From Ruminococcus sp. (GTDB taxonomy: Bacteria > Bacillota > Clostridia > Oscillospirales > Ruminococcaceae): a stretch of DNA of 64,000 bases. The stretch spans positions 102,612 to 166,611 of the forward strand of contig JAIDUG010000054.1 in assembly GCA_029060305.1 (NCBI GenBank), read 5' to 3'. Of this stretch, positions 54,608 through 63,846 are shown one piece after another; position 1 is the first letter of the stretch, and each line of letters begins with the position of its first letter. Both the position numbers and the translations under genes were made by a program. A model generated the notes under the pieces. It was not told where the DNA came from and did no database searches. It saw only the letters and a list, made by a program, of their open reading frames with translations.

Positions 54608-56995
54608 GTGATTTATATAAACAGAAATTTTATCCGGTGGATTCCGGCAGTAATGACAGTAATTATCGGATTATGTTTAAGGTTTCCGGTTATTGCAGAT
54701 TCGGCTTCAGGAATCAGCATAAATGAAGTATGTCCGGTGAATACCTTTTATAAAGCTCCTGATGGCAAATTATACGGCTGGATTGAATTTTACAACAGTT
54801 CTTCCGGTGCGGTAGATGTAAGCGGTTGGGGAATTTCCGACGACCCGTCAGAACTTATGAAATATACTTTTCCGGACGGTGCGGTAATACAGGCAGGAGG
54901 AAGATTAGTCGTTTTCTGTTCTCCGGAAAATGTATCTGTTGACATCACAAAGGAAAGCAATACTTTAATTCTTACTGACAATGACGGCAATGAAGTAAGT
55001 AATATAAAATTCGGAAAACTTACAGAAGATATTTCTTACGGACAGTTTCCTGACGGTAGCGGAAAATATTCCACTATGGAATGTACTCCGCATAAACCGA
55101 ATATTTCCCAGAGCGACCACGTAATTGTACAGACCCCTGAATTTTCACACAAAAGCGGTTTTTATGATAAAGAGTTTATGCTTTCGATAAACGTCCCCGA
55201 CGGTGCAACGGTGTACTACACTACGGACGGTAGCGAACCTACTACAGATTCAAAAAAATACAACGCTGATATAAGAGTTTATGACAGGTCGGATACCCCG
55301 AATATATGGAGTGCAAAAACTGATATAAGTTCATATGGTGCAGTCGCTCCGAAAAAAAACGTTGACAAGTCTTTTATTATACGTGCGTTTTTGGTTGACA
55401 GCGACGGCAGAAAAAGCAGTACAGTTTCCGCAAATTATTTCCTTGGAAAAACCAACAATTCTTATTACAAAGAAATGAAAGTTGTTTCTATTACGACAGA
55501 CCCCGACAATCTTTTCAATTACAACACCGGAATATATGTAAAAGGAAAGATTTTTGATACTCAGAATCGTTCAGGTACTGAGGCTTGGAATATGAAGGCA
55601 AATTATACTCAGAAAGGCAGAGACTGGGAACGTGAAGCATTTATGGAAGTATTCGACAAAGGAAAGAAAGTACTTTCACAGAATGTCGGAATCCGCATAA
55701 AAGGTGCTACATCACGTTCCACACCTCAGAAAAGTTTCAATGTTTACGCCCGTGAGGAGTACGGAAACAAAAAACTTAATTATGATTTTTTCGACGGCAG
55801 TGTGATAAACGCTGTTACCGGTGAATCCGTTGACAGTTATGAAACTCTTACAATCCGTAACGCCGGTAATGATACACCATATTCGTATCTCCGTGACAAC
55901 ATAAATCATAGTCTTGTCAGTGACAGGTCTCTGACAATGCAGTCAATGAACGAATGTATACTTTTTATTGACGGCGAGTTCTGGGGATTCTACACTTTCA
56001 CCGAAAAAACAGACGACAGTTTCATAAAAAACCATTACAACATAAAAAAGAAAAACGTCGCTATTATTAAAAACAACGAGATTGAAGAGGGGACAGACGA
56101 GGACTTGAAAGACTGGAACGCCTTTATATCAAAGTCTGCCCGTACCGACATGACTGTTGAAGAAAACTACAAAGAGTTTTGTAGTAAGTGCGATACGGAC
56201 AGTTTGATTGAATATTTTGCTATGCAGATTTACTGGTGCAACGGTGACTGGCCTTGGAATAATGTAGCTGTATGGCGTTCAAAAAATATTGATAATTCCA
56301 ACCCTTATTCCGACGGTAAATGGCGTATGTTGTTGTTTGATACAGACTTCACGACAGGACTTTACAAAAATACCGATACCGTCTATACGGCTGATACTTT
56401 TGCAAAGATTAACGGTTATGACGACAATATAAGCCGGACTTTTATACGTCTTTTGAAAAATCACGATTTCAGAAAGAAATTCTGTAATGTTTTTATGGAT
56501 TTGGCAAACTATAATTTCAGTCCGGAAAGAACAGACAGTATCATTGAAGATTACAGGGAAAAATATCGTCAGCAGATTTACGACACAAACGAGAGGTTTT
56601 ATGCAAGTACTTTTGTTCAGTCAAACGGTGTGAGCAGGTTCGACAGCGAAGTTGATGTTATAAAAGACTTCTATAGAAACCGTTTTAAATATGCAACAGA
56701 CAGTTTAAAAAGAATCACCGGAAGTGGTTCATTGAAAAAAGTCACTCTCCGAAAGAACGCACACGGAAGTATACAGATAAACACGATTACTCCTGATATT
56801 TCCGAAAAAGACTGGTGCGGACAGTATTTTTCGGATTACGGAATAACGCTGAAAGCTGTTGCCGATGAGGGCTATAAATTCGAGAAGTGGGAAATTACAG
56901 GAACAAGAGTTTTAAAAGCGGAAACAAAGTTATCAAAAATAGTCATCTCACCTGACGATGATGTAATTGTAAGGGCGGTTTTCAAAAAATTATAG
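54608..56995 (+). CDS. Secreted CotH-family protein with lamin-tail and InlB-like repeat domains
   Basis: 795 residues. Signal peptide (IRWIPAVMTVIIGLCLRF ... IADS, about 1-32), a lamin-tail-like domain (about 35-165, INEVCPVN ... GWIEFYNSS), a chitobiase-type beta domain (about 178-280, YYTTDGSEPT), the CotH kinase-like domain (about 290-690, VGIRIKGATSRSTPQKSF) and a C-terminal InlB-like beta repeat (about 718-795, GYKFEKWEITG). CotH proteins are atypical protein kinases of spore coats; gut-anaerobe members with lamin-tail domains are cell-surface or cellulosome-linked. The GTG at 54608 sits only 2 nt after AAGGGA; an ATA 9 nt later is better spaced. Ends overlapping the next gene tail-to-tail by 6 nt. 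Confidence 0.87.
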   Translation: MIYINRNFIRWIPAVMTVIIGLCLRFPVIADSASGISINEVCPVNTFYKAPDGKLYGWIEFYNSSSGAVDVSGWGISDDPSELMKYTFPDGAVIQAGGRLVVFCSPENVSVDITKESNTLILTDNDGNEVSNIKFGKLTEDISYGQFPDGSGKYSTMECTPHKPNISQSDHVIVQTPEFSHKSGFYDKEFMLSINVPDGATVYYTTDGSEPTTDSKKYNADIRVYDRSDTPNIWSAKTDISSYGAVAPKKNVDKSFIIRAFLVDSDGRKSSTVSANYFLGKTNNSYYKEMKVVSITTDPDNLFNYNTGIYVKGKIFDTQNRSGTEAWNMKANYTQKGRDWEREAFMEVFDKGKKVLSQNVGIRIKGATSRSTPQKSFNVYAREEYGNKKLNYDFFDGSVINAVTGESVDSYETLTIRNAGNDTPYSYLRDNINHSLVSDRSLTMQSMNECILFIDGEFWGFYTFTEKTDDSFIKNHYNIKKKNVAIIKNNEIEEGTDEDLKDWNAFISKSARTDMTVEENYKEFCSKCDTDSLIEYFAMQIYWCNGDWPWNNVAVWRSKNIDNSNPYSDGKWRMLLFDTDFTTGLYKNTDTVYTADTFAKINGYDDNISRTFIRLLKNHDFRKKFCNVFMDLANYNFSPERTDSIIEDYREKYRQQIYDTNERFYASTFVQSNGVSRFDSEVDVIKDFYRNRFKYATDSLKRITGSGSLKKVTLRKNAHGSIQINTITPDISEKDWCGQYFSDYGITLKAVADEGYKFEKWEITGTRVLKAETKLSKIVISPDDDVIVRAVFKKL

Positions 56996-58582
56996 TTTCC
57001 AGTTTTCGTAAAGCCTGTTGATAGCTTCTGTAAGTTTACGCATATCTGCATTTGTACGCCCCTCTGAGTTCTGAATAAGTCTGTGAAGTCTTTCTGAAGC
57101 TGTAAGCAGATTGCTGTAATAAATATTTTCGTTTGCGTGGGACTTTTTCGGAACGGGACGAGGTTCAGCATCTACAGTTATAACGCCGTCAGTTATATCA
57201 AATTCCGCTCCGCTGTATGGTACATATACATCTGCTTCGAGTTCGTCACGCAGTTTCTGAGCGAAAATTTCAGATGAAGAAGAATCACCGTGATTTATGA
57301 AAAACTTACGTACACCTGAAATTGATTCAGCCCATTTCATAAGACCGGCAGAATCTGCGTGACCGCTTACACCTGGTAATTGAAGTACTTTTGCAGAAAC
57401 GTTTATTGTTTCGCCGAAAAGTTTTACTTTCTTTGCACCGTCAACAATACTTCTTCCGAGAGTATTCACAGCCTGATAACCGACGAAAAGTATAGTATTT
57501 TCGGGTTTCCAAAGGTTGTGTTTGAGATGATGTTTGATACGACCTGCCTCGCACATACCGCTTGCTGAGATTATAACCTTTGGTCTTGTATCGTCGTTTA
57601 TAGCCCTTGAATCTTCACTTGTAAGCGTTCTTATAAGACCATCAAAAGTTATCGGATTAATTCCCTGACGGACAAATGACAGTGCTTCTTCGTCGTAACA
57701 ACTTTCACGGTTATTCATGAAAATATCTGTTGCTTCGTTTGCGAGGGGACTGTCAACGTATACTGGAAATCCGTTATGTCCTTTGATTAAATTTTCCGAC
57801 TTTATCTGACGTATAAAATAAAGTATTTCCTGAGTTCTTCCGACTGCAAAAGACGGTATAATAACGTTACCGCCATTATCGAAAGTCTTCTGCAAAACGT
57901 CGGCAAGTGCTGTCACGTAATCTGTCGGACGGTTGTGAATACGGCTTCCGTAAGTTGATTCCATAACAATATAATCAGCTTTGTCAATATACTGAGGGTC
58001 ACGGATAAGAGGTTGATTTATGTTTCCTATGTCTCCGGAAAATACTATACGGCGTGAAACATCATTTTCAGTGAGGTCAATTATAATACTTGCTGAACCT
58101 AAAAGATGTCCTGCATCTCTGAAAATAACTGTTATACCGTCTGATATTTCAACAGGCGTTTCATACTGGTGTGATACGAAAAGTTCTATAGCACCTATAG
58201 CTTCTTCCATAGTGTAAAGCGGTTGGTATTCTTCATCACCACGTCTGCGACCTTTACGGTTTTTCCATTCCGCTTCAAACTCCTGTATATGCGCACTGTC
58301 ACGGAGCATTACGGAGCATAGATTGGAAGTAGCTTTTGTGGCGTGAATTTCACCGCTGAAACCGCCTGCATAAAGCAGAGGAATCATTCCCGAATGGTCA
58401 ATATGTGCGTGTGTGAGAAGTACGAAGTCTATGTCCGACGGAGCAACGGGTATCTGAGCATTTTCAAAAGAATCTTCACCCTGTTCCATACCGAAATCTA
58501 CAAGGAATTTTTTACCGCACGCTTCAATGAAAGTACAGCTTCCTGTAACTTCATGATTAGCACCTATAAAAGTCATTTTCAT
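56990..58582 (-). CDS. Metallo-beta-lactamase/beta-CASP RNA-processing exonuclease
   Basis: 530 residues. MBL domain with THAHIDHSG (about 56-64) and AGHLLGSA; beta-CASP domain with motif segments MESTYGS, IIPSFAVGRTQE and SASGMCEAGR; and C-terminal RMMBL-like GHADSAGL with HGD. Members process or degrade RNA (archaeal CPSF73-like and bacterial YSH1 type). The C-terminal extension after about residue 470 is helical and charged. The start has AGGAGGT upstream. Confidence 0.93.
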   Translation of the reverse strand: MKMTFIGANHEVTGSCTFIEACGKKFLVDFGMEQGEDSFENAQIPVAPSDIDFVLLTHAHIDHSGMIPLLYAGGFSGEIHATKATSNLCSVMLRDSAHIQEFEAEWKNRKGRRRGDEEYQPLYTMEEAIGAIELFVSHQYETPVEISDGITVIFRDAGHLLGSASIIIDLTENDVSRRIVFSGDIGNINQPLIRDPQYIDKADYIVMESTYGSRIHNRPTDYVTALADVLQKTFDNGGNVIIPSFAVGRTQEILYFIRQIKSENLIKGHNGFPVYVDSPLANEATDIFMNNRESCYDEEALSFVRQGINPITFDGLIRTLTSEDSRAINDDTRPKVIISASGMCEAGRIKHHLKHNLWKPENTILFVGYQAVNTLGRSIVDGAKKVKLFGETINVSAKVLQLPGVSGHADSAGLMKWAESISGVRKFFINHGDSSSSEIFAQKLRDELEADVYVPYSGAEFDITDGVITVDAEPRPVPKKSHANENIYYSNLLTASERLHRLIQNSEGRTNADMRKLTEAINRLYENWKL

Positions 58583-58707
58583 AAAAAATACCTCCTCTTA
58601 ATTATGTTATAACAATTATAACATATTAATGCATAAATTTCAATAGTTTTTGTGTATTTTATTTAAAAACTTAATAGACAATGAAAAAATATTTTTCTGA
58701 AAAAGCC

Positions 58708-58736
58708 TTGACAAATTCCGGAAAATATGTTATAAT
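58708..58736 (+). promoter_or_regulatory. Promoter for tRNA-Ser
   Basis: Full consensus TTGACA-17-TATAAT, ending 15 nt before the tRNA. Confidence 0.85.
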
Positions 58737-58751
58737 ATTACAGTAATTTAC

Positions 58752-58840
58752 GGAGACGTATCGAAGTGGTCATAACGGACACGACTCGAAATCGTGATGC
58801 CCCTTGAGGGACGTGGGTTCGAATCCCACCGTCTCCGCCA
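58752..58840 (+). tRNA. tRNA-Ser (anticodon CGA)
   Basis: Cloverleaf with acceptor GGAGACG/CGTCTCC, discriminator G and an encoded CCA. The anticodon stem CACGA/TCGTG holds loop CTCGAAA (anticodon CGA, reading UCG), with a long class II variable arm and T-arm GTGGGTTCGAATCCCAC. 89 nt. Confidence 0.97.
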
Positions 58841-58848
58841 AATAAAAA

Positions 58849-58878
58849 CCCCCTTTGTCTGACAGAGGGGACTTTTTT
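58849..58878 (+). terminator. Terminator after tRNA-Ser
   Basis: CCCCTTTGT / ACAGAGGGG, a 9-bp stem with one G-U and a short loop, followed by ACTTTTTTA. It also faces the methyltransferase gene end. Confidence 0.88.
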
Positions 58879-58882
58879 ATTT

Positions 58883-59443
58883 TTATGATATTTTTCTGTT
58901 ACGCATTACAAGAACGTATGCAGGCGGAAGATTTTTCAATTCTCGCAGACAATCACATATCCGGAAATATTTTTCAAAAAATTTCTTTTTTACGAGACTG
59001 TACTGGAAAGTAATGAATTTTCCTTTTTTTCCTAAAGCAATTTTTGTTGCGTTGAGAATATTGTCGGAAATATTTGCAGGCAAACTTGTAAATGGCAGTC
59101 CCGAAACAATATAGTCAGCAGTTTTAAAACCGTGTTCATTAAGATAATCATTTACATTTTCTGCACTTCCGTTGATTATGTAAAGATTCTGCTGATTACA
59201 GAAAGTTTTTTCAAGTTCACTGCAAAACTTTCTGTTCTGTTCAATCAGTATGAGAACAGTATCAGGTTTACGACGTACAACAAGTTCACGTGTGAAAGAC
59301 CCTGTTCCCGAACCGTATTCAACAATTACCTTTGCTGAATTGAAGTCAACAGGTATAATCATTTTTCTTGCGAGACTGTTACCGCTCGGAGCTACCGCAC
59401 CTATTTTGCGAGGGTGTTTAATATATTCGATTAAAAAATTCAT
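58883..59443 (-). CDS. SAM-dependent methyltransferase, phospholipid/rRNA-dimethylase type
   Basis: 186 residues. The N-terminus FIEYIKHPRKIGAVAPSG-type segment and the VEYGSGTGSFTRELV SAM motif resemble the COG3963 phospholipid N-methyltransferase-like/KsgA-like proteins. A post-motif IVSGLPFTSLP replaces the NPPY/NLPY of true dimethylases. The substrate is unknown. It is the last gene of a minus-strand run that starts at smpB, 25 nt after the previous gene. Confidence 0.82.
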   Translation of the reverse strand: MNFLIEYIKHPRKIGAVAPSGNSLARKMIIPVDFNSAKVIVEYGSGTGSFTRELVVRRKPDTVLILIEQNRKFCSELEKTFCNQQNLYIINGSAENVNDYLNEHGFKTADYIVSGLPFTSLPANISDNILNATKIALGKKGKFITFQYSLVKKKFFEKYFRICDCLRELKNLPPAYVLVMRNRKIS

Positions 59444-59468
59444 AATTAAAAAACTCCTTTAATAATAA

Positions 59469-60125
59469 TTATTTATTCAGTATTTCCTTTGTTGTCTGAG
59501 TTAGCATTTCAACACGCATATTAATGCTTTCGAGATAATACTGAACGTCCGCATATTCGAGGCTTGACATAGCGTACATACATTCAGAAAAATCATTGTT
59601 AAGATTTTGCATATCACTGTAAATAACTGCAAGACGTTCATTTATTTCCATGAAGTATTCAAGATTGTTCAGTTTGTGGAATTTACAGAAAATAAGTTCA
59701 TTGTAAAGAATCTTGAGTTTCAGATTAAATATGTAGTCTATCTTATTGAATATAGGGTCTTTCTGACAGTCTTTGCTGAGAAGTCTGAGTTTTGAAAGAT
59801 TGTCCATAAAGGTTGTCATTTCATTATGAAATTTTTCAAGGTATTCTGCAATAAACACTGTCAGGCGGTCTTTTGAGAAGAAGTCAACAACGTCTCTGAA
59901 CATATCAATAATATTTTTCTGTTCAGACTGTTTCGGTTTTGGTATTCTGATAGCTGAGAGTGAAATTCTTTTCTTGCTGTCAGTAAGATATACACTGTAA
60001 CGCAAGTTTTTATTGCTGTCGTTGAGATGTGGAAAATGTTTCTGTTCCCATAGTTTGATTTTTTGGATAGTTTTTCTTGTTTCTGTACCGATTTTTTGTT
60101 TGAAAAATTTTGAAAAAAATCCCAT
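59469..60125 (-). CDS. Unknown helical protein in the smpB operon
   Basis: 218 residues from the ATG at 60125, chosen because GGGGGA lies 4 nt before it. Not recognised. A basic N-terminus (MGFFSKFFKQKIG) is followed by a Ser/Lys-rich stretch and then a long helical region (about 85-218) rich in Leu, Asn, Phe, Tyr and Met. No transmembrane segment is obvious. It is 19 nt downstream of the membrane paralog gene. Confidence 0.75.
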   Translation of the reverse strand: MGFFSKFFKQKIGTETRKTIQKIKLWEQKHFPHLNDSNKNLRYSVYLTDSKKRISLSAIRIPKPKQSEQKNIIDMFRDVVDFFSKDRLTVFIAEYLEKFHNEMTTFMDNLSKLRLLSKDCQKDPIFNKIDYIFNLKLKILYNELIFCKFHKLNNLEYFMEINERLAVIYSDMQNLNNDFSECMYAMSSLEYADVQYYLESINMRVEMLTQTTKEILNK

Positions 60126-60144
60126 ACAATCCCCCATAGATATT

Positions 60145-60657
60145 TTATTTTGCCAGAATGTATATATCGTCAGCAATGGCATAGTTACGACCGTTTTCGA
60201 GTTTTATATAAAGAAACATAGTATCTTTGTTTGCGTTACGCCAGTCAATAAAACGTGGGCATATATACTGATTGTATGATTTGTCGCTGATATAGTAAGG
60301 GTGTTTGTTATGTGGATTTTTATCACGGTACACGAAGTTTCCGGAAGTAATCGTGTACCAGTCATTTTCAATGCACTTCTTGTCACAACCATAACCGAAA
60401 GTCTTGCCGAAATTCTTTATAAAAGTTCTTACAAAAATAAAACCGCTTGCAAGCATATATAAAATACATTCTGAATTTAGTTCATTCATTTCAAATGAAC
60501 CGTCCATTAAAATATTCATTCTCAGGAGCAGGAACATTATTATACAAATTATTGCAGATGTCCAGAGAAGTATAATCTTATCCGCACGTCTTTCACGGAT
60601 ATATTTCAGCAGAAACTGTTTCTGTTCTTCGTATAGATAAATCTGATATTTTGACAT
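60145..60657 (-). CDS. Unknown two-helix membrane protein, paralog B
   Basis: 170 residues from MSKYQIYLY (ATG 60657, after GGAGGTGA). Two hydrophobic helices (about 29-46 and 65-83) separate a charged N-terminal motif (QKQFLLKYIRERR) from a conserved soluble tail with FGKTFGYGCDKKC, NDWYTITSGNFV, HPYYISDKSYNQYICPRF and KLENGRNYAI. It is clearly a tandem duplicate of the gene upstream. Not assigned to a known family. Confidence 0.75.
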   Translation of the reverse strand: MSKYQIYLYEEQKQFLLKYIRERRADKIILLWTSAIICIIMFLLLRMNILMDGSFEMNELNSECILYMLASGFIFVRTFIKNFGKTFGYGCDKKCIENDWYTITSGNFVYRDKNPHNKHPYYISDKSYNQYICPRFIDWRNANKDTMFLYIKLENGRNYAIADDIYILAK

Positions 60658-60677
60658 AAAATCACCTCCGGATTTAT

Positions 60678-61172
60678 TCATTTATCAACTATGGCATAAT
60701 TACGACCATTTTCAAGTTTTATATAAATGAATGTAGTGTGTTCGTCAGCGTTTTTCCAGTCAAGAAACCGTGGACATATATATTGATTATATACCTTGTC
60801 GCTGATATAGTAAGGGTGTTTATTACTGGAATTTTTGTCACGGCATACGAAATTTCCGGAAGTAATCGTGTACCAGTCATTTTCTATGCACTTTTTGTCG
60901 CATTTATAACCGAAAGTCTTTCCGAAACCACTTATAAAAGTCGTGATAAAAACAAAAACACTCATCACCATAATTATATTGTGGTATATAACTGCACATT
61001 TTATTTCAAATGAATTTTTCAGTGCTACATCACTGTTTAGAAGCAGGAACTTATATATAAAAATTACAGCACTTATCAAAAGAATTTTAATGTTTTCGGA
61101 ACGTCTTTCACGGATATATTTTAACAGAAATTCTTTCTGTTCGTCGTATAGATATATCTGATATTTTGACAT
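60678..61172 (-). CDS. Unknown two-helix membrane protein, paralog A
   Basis: 164 residues with the same layout as paralog B: MSKYQIYLYDEQKEF start, RERR basic cluster, two transmembrane segments and the conserved tail (FGKTFGYKCDKKC, NDWYTITSGNFVC, HPYYISDKVYNQYICPRF). DNA of the two genes is nearly identical around the NDWYTITSGNF codons while the helices diverge, so the tail is under stronger constraint or has been converted. Start has GGAGGTAA. Confidence 0.75.
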   Translation of the reverse strand: MSKYQIYLYDEQKEFLLKYIRERRSENIKILLISAVIFIYKFLLLNSDVALKNSFEIKCAVIYHNIIMVMSVFVFITTFISGFGKTFGYKCDKKCIENDWYTITSGNFVCRDKNSSNKHPYYISDKVYNQYICPRFLDWKNADEHTTFIYIKLENGRNYAIVDK

Positions 61173-61187
61173 AAAATTACCTCCGAT

Positions 61188-61577
61188 TCAGTTATAGATA
61201 ATATCTATTTCATTAAATAATGATTGATAAGTACTATGGGCTGTAAATGCATTTTTAATTAAAGATATTAAAAAATCTGTTTCTTTGACATTTTTTTCAG
61301 AAAGATATACTTTTAAATTCCATGTAATTGTTTTTCTTTGCTTATCAATAACATAATCAACATATATATCATATATTTCATTATTCCATAAGAATTTGAA
61401 TACTGCCGGTTTGTTTTTATATGCACTTGTTAAAAACAATCTTGCATTATGTTCTGTATCAACTGATTCAAAATAAATAGACAGTTTTTTTTCAGGCTGA
61501 TAGATATTTTTAAGATTATACGTATTTACCAAATCTTTACTTTCATTTTCAGTCAGTTCCCTGTATACAAAAGCCAT
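61188..61577 (-). CDS. Unknown 129-residue protein downstream of smpB
   Basis: Not recognised. Soluble alpha/beta protein with many Tyr and Lys; segments LFLTSAYKNKPAVFKFLW and ITWNLKVYLSEKNVKE look like beta strands. There is no signal or membrane segment. It starts 10 nt after smpB with AAAGGTGA and precedes the paralogous membrane genes by 15 nt, so it belongs to the same transcript. Confidence 0.7.
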   Translation of the reverse strand: MAFVYRELTENESKDLVNTYNLKNIYQPEKKLSIYFESVDTEHNARLFLTSAYKNKPAVFKFLWNNEIYDIYVDYVIDKQRKTITWNLKVYLSEKNVKETDFLISLIKNAFTAHSTYQSLFNEIDIIYN

Positions 61578-61587
61578 AAAATCACCT

Positions 61588-62052
61588 TTACTGATTACGG
61601 ATTTTCAGATTCCTGTCTATCTCACGTTTTGCATCACGCTTTGCGGAGTCTGCACGCTTGTCATAAAGTTTCTTACCCTTACAAAGTCCTAACTGTACTT
61701 TTACTTTTGAGTCCTTGAAATAAAGACTAAGCGGAATAAGTGACAAACCGTCCTGTTTAAGAGTACCGTATAACTTATTGATTTCCCTTTTGTGCATAAG
61801 AAGTTTTCGTACACGTAAAGGGTCACGGTTGAATATATTTCCTTTTTCGTACGGTGAGATATGCATACCTCTTATAAAAAGCTCCCCTTTGTCAACGGAA
61901 CACCAGCTATCCTTTAAATTCACACCGCCGTTTCTGATAGACTTTACTTCAGTGCCTACGAGTTCTATACCTGCTTCATATGTTTCAAGCACGAAATATT
62001 CGTGACGAGCCTTTCTGTTTTCGGCGATTGTTTTAGTACCTTTTGAACGCAT
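61588..62052 (-). CDS. smpB: SsrA-binding protein SmpB
   Basis: 154-residue tmRNA partner for rescue of stalled ribosomes. Family signatures: [42 protein letters not shown], and the basic C-terminal tail [19 protein letters not shown] that enters the mRNA channel. It is the first gene of the minus-strand run down to 58883 and has a consensus promoter. No tmRNA gene was seen in the window. Confidence 0.97.
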   Translation of the reverse strand: MRSKGTKTIAENRKARHEYFVLETYEAGIELVGTEVKSIRNGGVNLKDSWCSVDKGELFIRGMHISPYEKGNIFNRDPLRVRKLLMHKREINKLYGTLKQDGLSLIPLSLYFKDSKVKVQLGLCKGKKLYDKRADSAKRDAKREIDRNLKIRNQ

Positions 62053-62099
62053 TTTTAATTCGCTCTCCTCTCCGGAAAATATAGTTTATTATGAATAAT

Positions 62100-62128
62100 A
62101 TTATATCATACGCCGGTTTACATTGCAA
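62100..62128 (-). promoter_or_regulatory. Promoter for the smpB operon
   Basis: Minus strand: TTGCAA, 17 nt, consensus TATAAT, about 48 nt before the ATG. Confidence 0.75.
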
Positions 62129-62163
62129 GCGTTTTTTGTCCTAAAAAATCATAGGTCTAAATA

Positions 62164-62322
62164 GTAAACACATATATTTCAATATTTTGATATAATATTC
62201 CTGTAGGTATTGTATGTTTACTGACAGAAATTTTTCTTGACAAATTCCGTAAACTGATTTATAATTATCTTTACGGAGTTTTTTTGTAAAATTCTGTCTG
62301 CTCCTTTGAGGAGTTTTTTTAG
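62164..62322 (+). promoter_or_regulatory. Two promoters and terminator-like hairpins in the MATE gene leader
   Basis: An extended -10 (TGATATAAT, 62188-62196) is flanked by GTAAACA (62164-62170) and TGTTTAC (62215-62221). A second promoter TTGACA-17-TATAAT (62237-62265) lies within an 11-bp inverted repeat (62243-62253 with 62270-62280) followed by seven T. A small CTCCT/AGGAG hairpin with seven T follows (62301-62320). The layout suggests repressor binding or attenuation. Confidence 0.5.
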
Positions 62323-62355
62323 CGTTAAAATTTTTTTGAAAGGAGTTCTTTTATT

Positions 62356-63750
62356 ATGCAAAAAAATCAGTCTGACGAAATGGATATGACAGAAGGTCCT
62401 CTGCTGAAAAAAATAATTCTCTATACACTGCCGATTATTATGACCGGAATTTTACAGCTTTTATTTAATGCTGCCGATTTGGTTGTTGTAGGAAGATACG
62501 GCTCTGATACTTCCGTAGCGTCTGTAGGGGCGACGAGTGCTATAATCAACCTTATCACCAACCTCTTTATAGGTCTTTCTGTCGGAGCAGGCGTAGCAGT
62601 TGCACACGGTCTCGGAGCAGGAAAATCCGAAGAAGTTCATAAAACCGTACATACAGCGATACCGATAGCACTTGTAAGCGGAATTATACTTACTGTTGTG
62701 GGTGTATGCGGTTCACATTTTTTTCTTGAACTTATGGGTACACCTGACGACGTTATAAATCTTTCCGCAACATATATGAAAATATACTTTATCGGAATAA
62801 CGTCAAGTATGGTGTATAACTTCGGTTCTGCGATACTTAGGGCAGGCGGAGATACAAAAAGCCCTTTGATATACCTTACCGTTGCAGGAATAGTCAATGT
62901 AATACTTAATCTTGTATTTGTAATCCTTATAAAAATGGACGTTGCAGGAGTTGCGACGGCTACAACGGTCTCAGAAACTATTTCCGCAATTCTTGTACTG
63001 CGTGCATTAATGAAAAGAGATGACGATTGCAAACTGGTACTCAGTAAAATGCGTTTTTATCGTCGTCAGATTGTAAGGATTGTTCAGATAGGTATTCCGG
63101 CAGGTATTCAGGGTTCGTTGTTTTCGATTTCAAATGTTATTATACAGTCGTCAATCAATTCGTTTGGTTCTGTAGTAATGTCCGGAAATGCAGCTGCAAG
63201 TAATATTGAGGGTTTTGTGTATATGTCAATGAACGCTTTCAGTCAGACTTCCATAAACTTTACAGCAAGAAATTACGGTGCAGGAAAATATGACCGTCTG
63301 CGTAAAATAATGTGGTTGTGTTTGTCGTCGGTGTTTGTTACCGGACTTGTGCTCGGTTTTACTGCAAGATTTTTCGGTGAAAATCTTCTTTCGATATACA
63401 TTCCTGACAAACCTGAGGACATAAGTTACGGACTTGTCAGAATGACTTATATCTGTATTCCTTACTTCCTTTGCGGACTTATGGACGTTACAACGGGCTT
63501 GTTGAGAGGTATAAATTATTCTGTTCTTCCTATGATAATATCAGTTGTCGGAGTGTGCGTGTTCAGAATCGTATGGATATATACTATTTTCAGAATACCT
63601 GAATACCACACAATGCAAAGTCTCTATATATCTTATACAATATCATGGTCAGTAACTTTCCTTACAGAAATCACTATATTTATTGTACTGCTGAAAAAGT
63701 TAAGGAAAAAACAGACATACCAGCATAACAACAACGGAGCGACTGCTTAA
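62356..63750 (+). CDS. MATE-family efflux transporter
   Basis: 464 residues, about twelve transmembrane helices in two halves. It has the family features MTEGPLLKKIILYTLPI, LVVVGRYG, and the paired NAxNI-like loop (NAADLVVVGR near residue 35; GNAAASNI near 278). MATE proteins export cationic drugs or metabolites with Na+ or H+ antiport. The GTP-type DinF/NorM subclass is not resolved. It has AAAGGAG before the ATG and a complex leader. The final codons form part of the terminator stem. Confidence 0.94.
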   Translation: MQKNQSDEMDMTEGPLLKKIILYTLPIIMTGILQLLFNAADLVVVGRYGSDTSVASVGATSAIINLITNLFIGLSVGAGVAVAHGLGAGKSEEVHKTVHTAIPIALVSGIILTVVGVCGSHFFLELMGTPDDVINLSATYMKIYFIGITSSMVYNFGSAILRAGGDTKSPLIYLTVAGIVNVILNLVFVILIKMDVAGVATATTVSETISAILVLRALMKRDDDCKLVLSKMRFYRRQIVRIVQIGIPAGIQGSLFSISNVIIQSSINSFGSVVMSGNAAASNIEGFVYMSMNAFSQTSINFTARNYGAGKYDRLRKIMWLCLSSVFVTGLVLGFTARFFGENLLSIYIPDKPEDISYGLVRMTYICIPYFLCGLMDVTTGLLRGINYSVLPMIISVVGVCVFRIVWIYTIFRIPEYHTMQSLYISYTISWSVTFLTEITIFIVLLKKLRKKQTYQHNNNGATA

Positions 63751-63774
63751 AAAAACAGTCGCTTTTAATTTTTT
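63738..63774 (+). terminator. Terminator of the MATE gene
   Basis: AGCGACTG/CAGTCGCT, an 8-bp stem spanning the stop codon, followed by TTTAATTTTTT. Confidence 0.85.
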
Positions 63775-63783
63775 ATCTATTAC

Positions 63784-63812
63784 TTGACATTAATGAAAAA
63801 TAAAGTTATAAT
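63784..63812 (+). promoter_or_regulatory. Consensus promoter for the dockerin gene
   Basis: Perfect TTGACA-17-TATAAT, ending 34 nt before the ATG. Confidence 0.85.
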
Positions 63813-63846
63813 ATAAAATATAATATTTTTATGTAGGGAGAAATTT

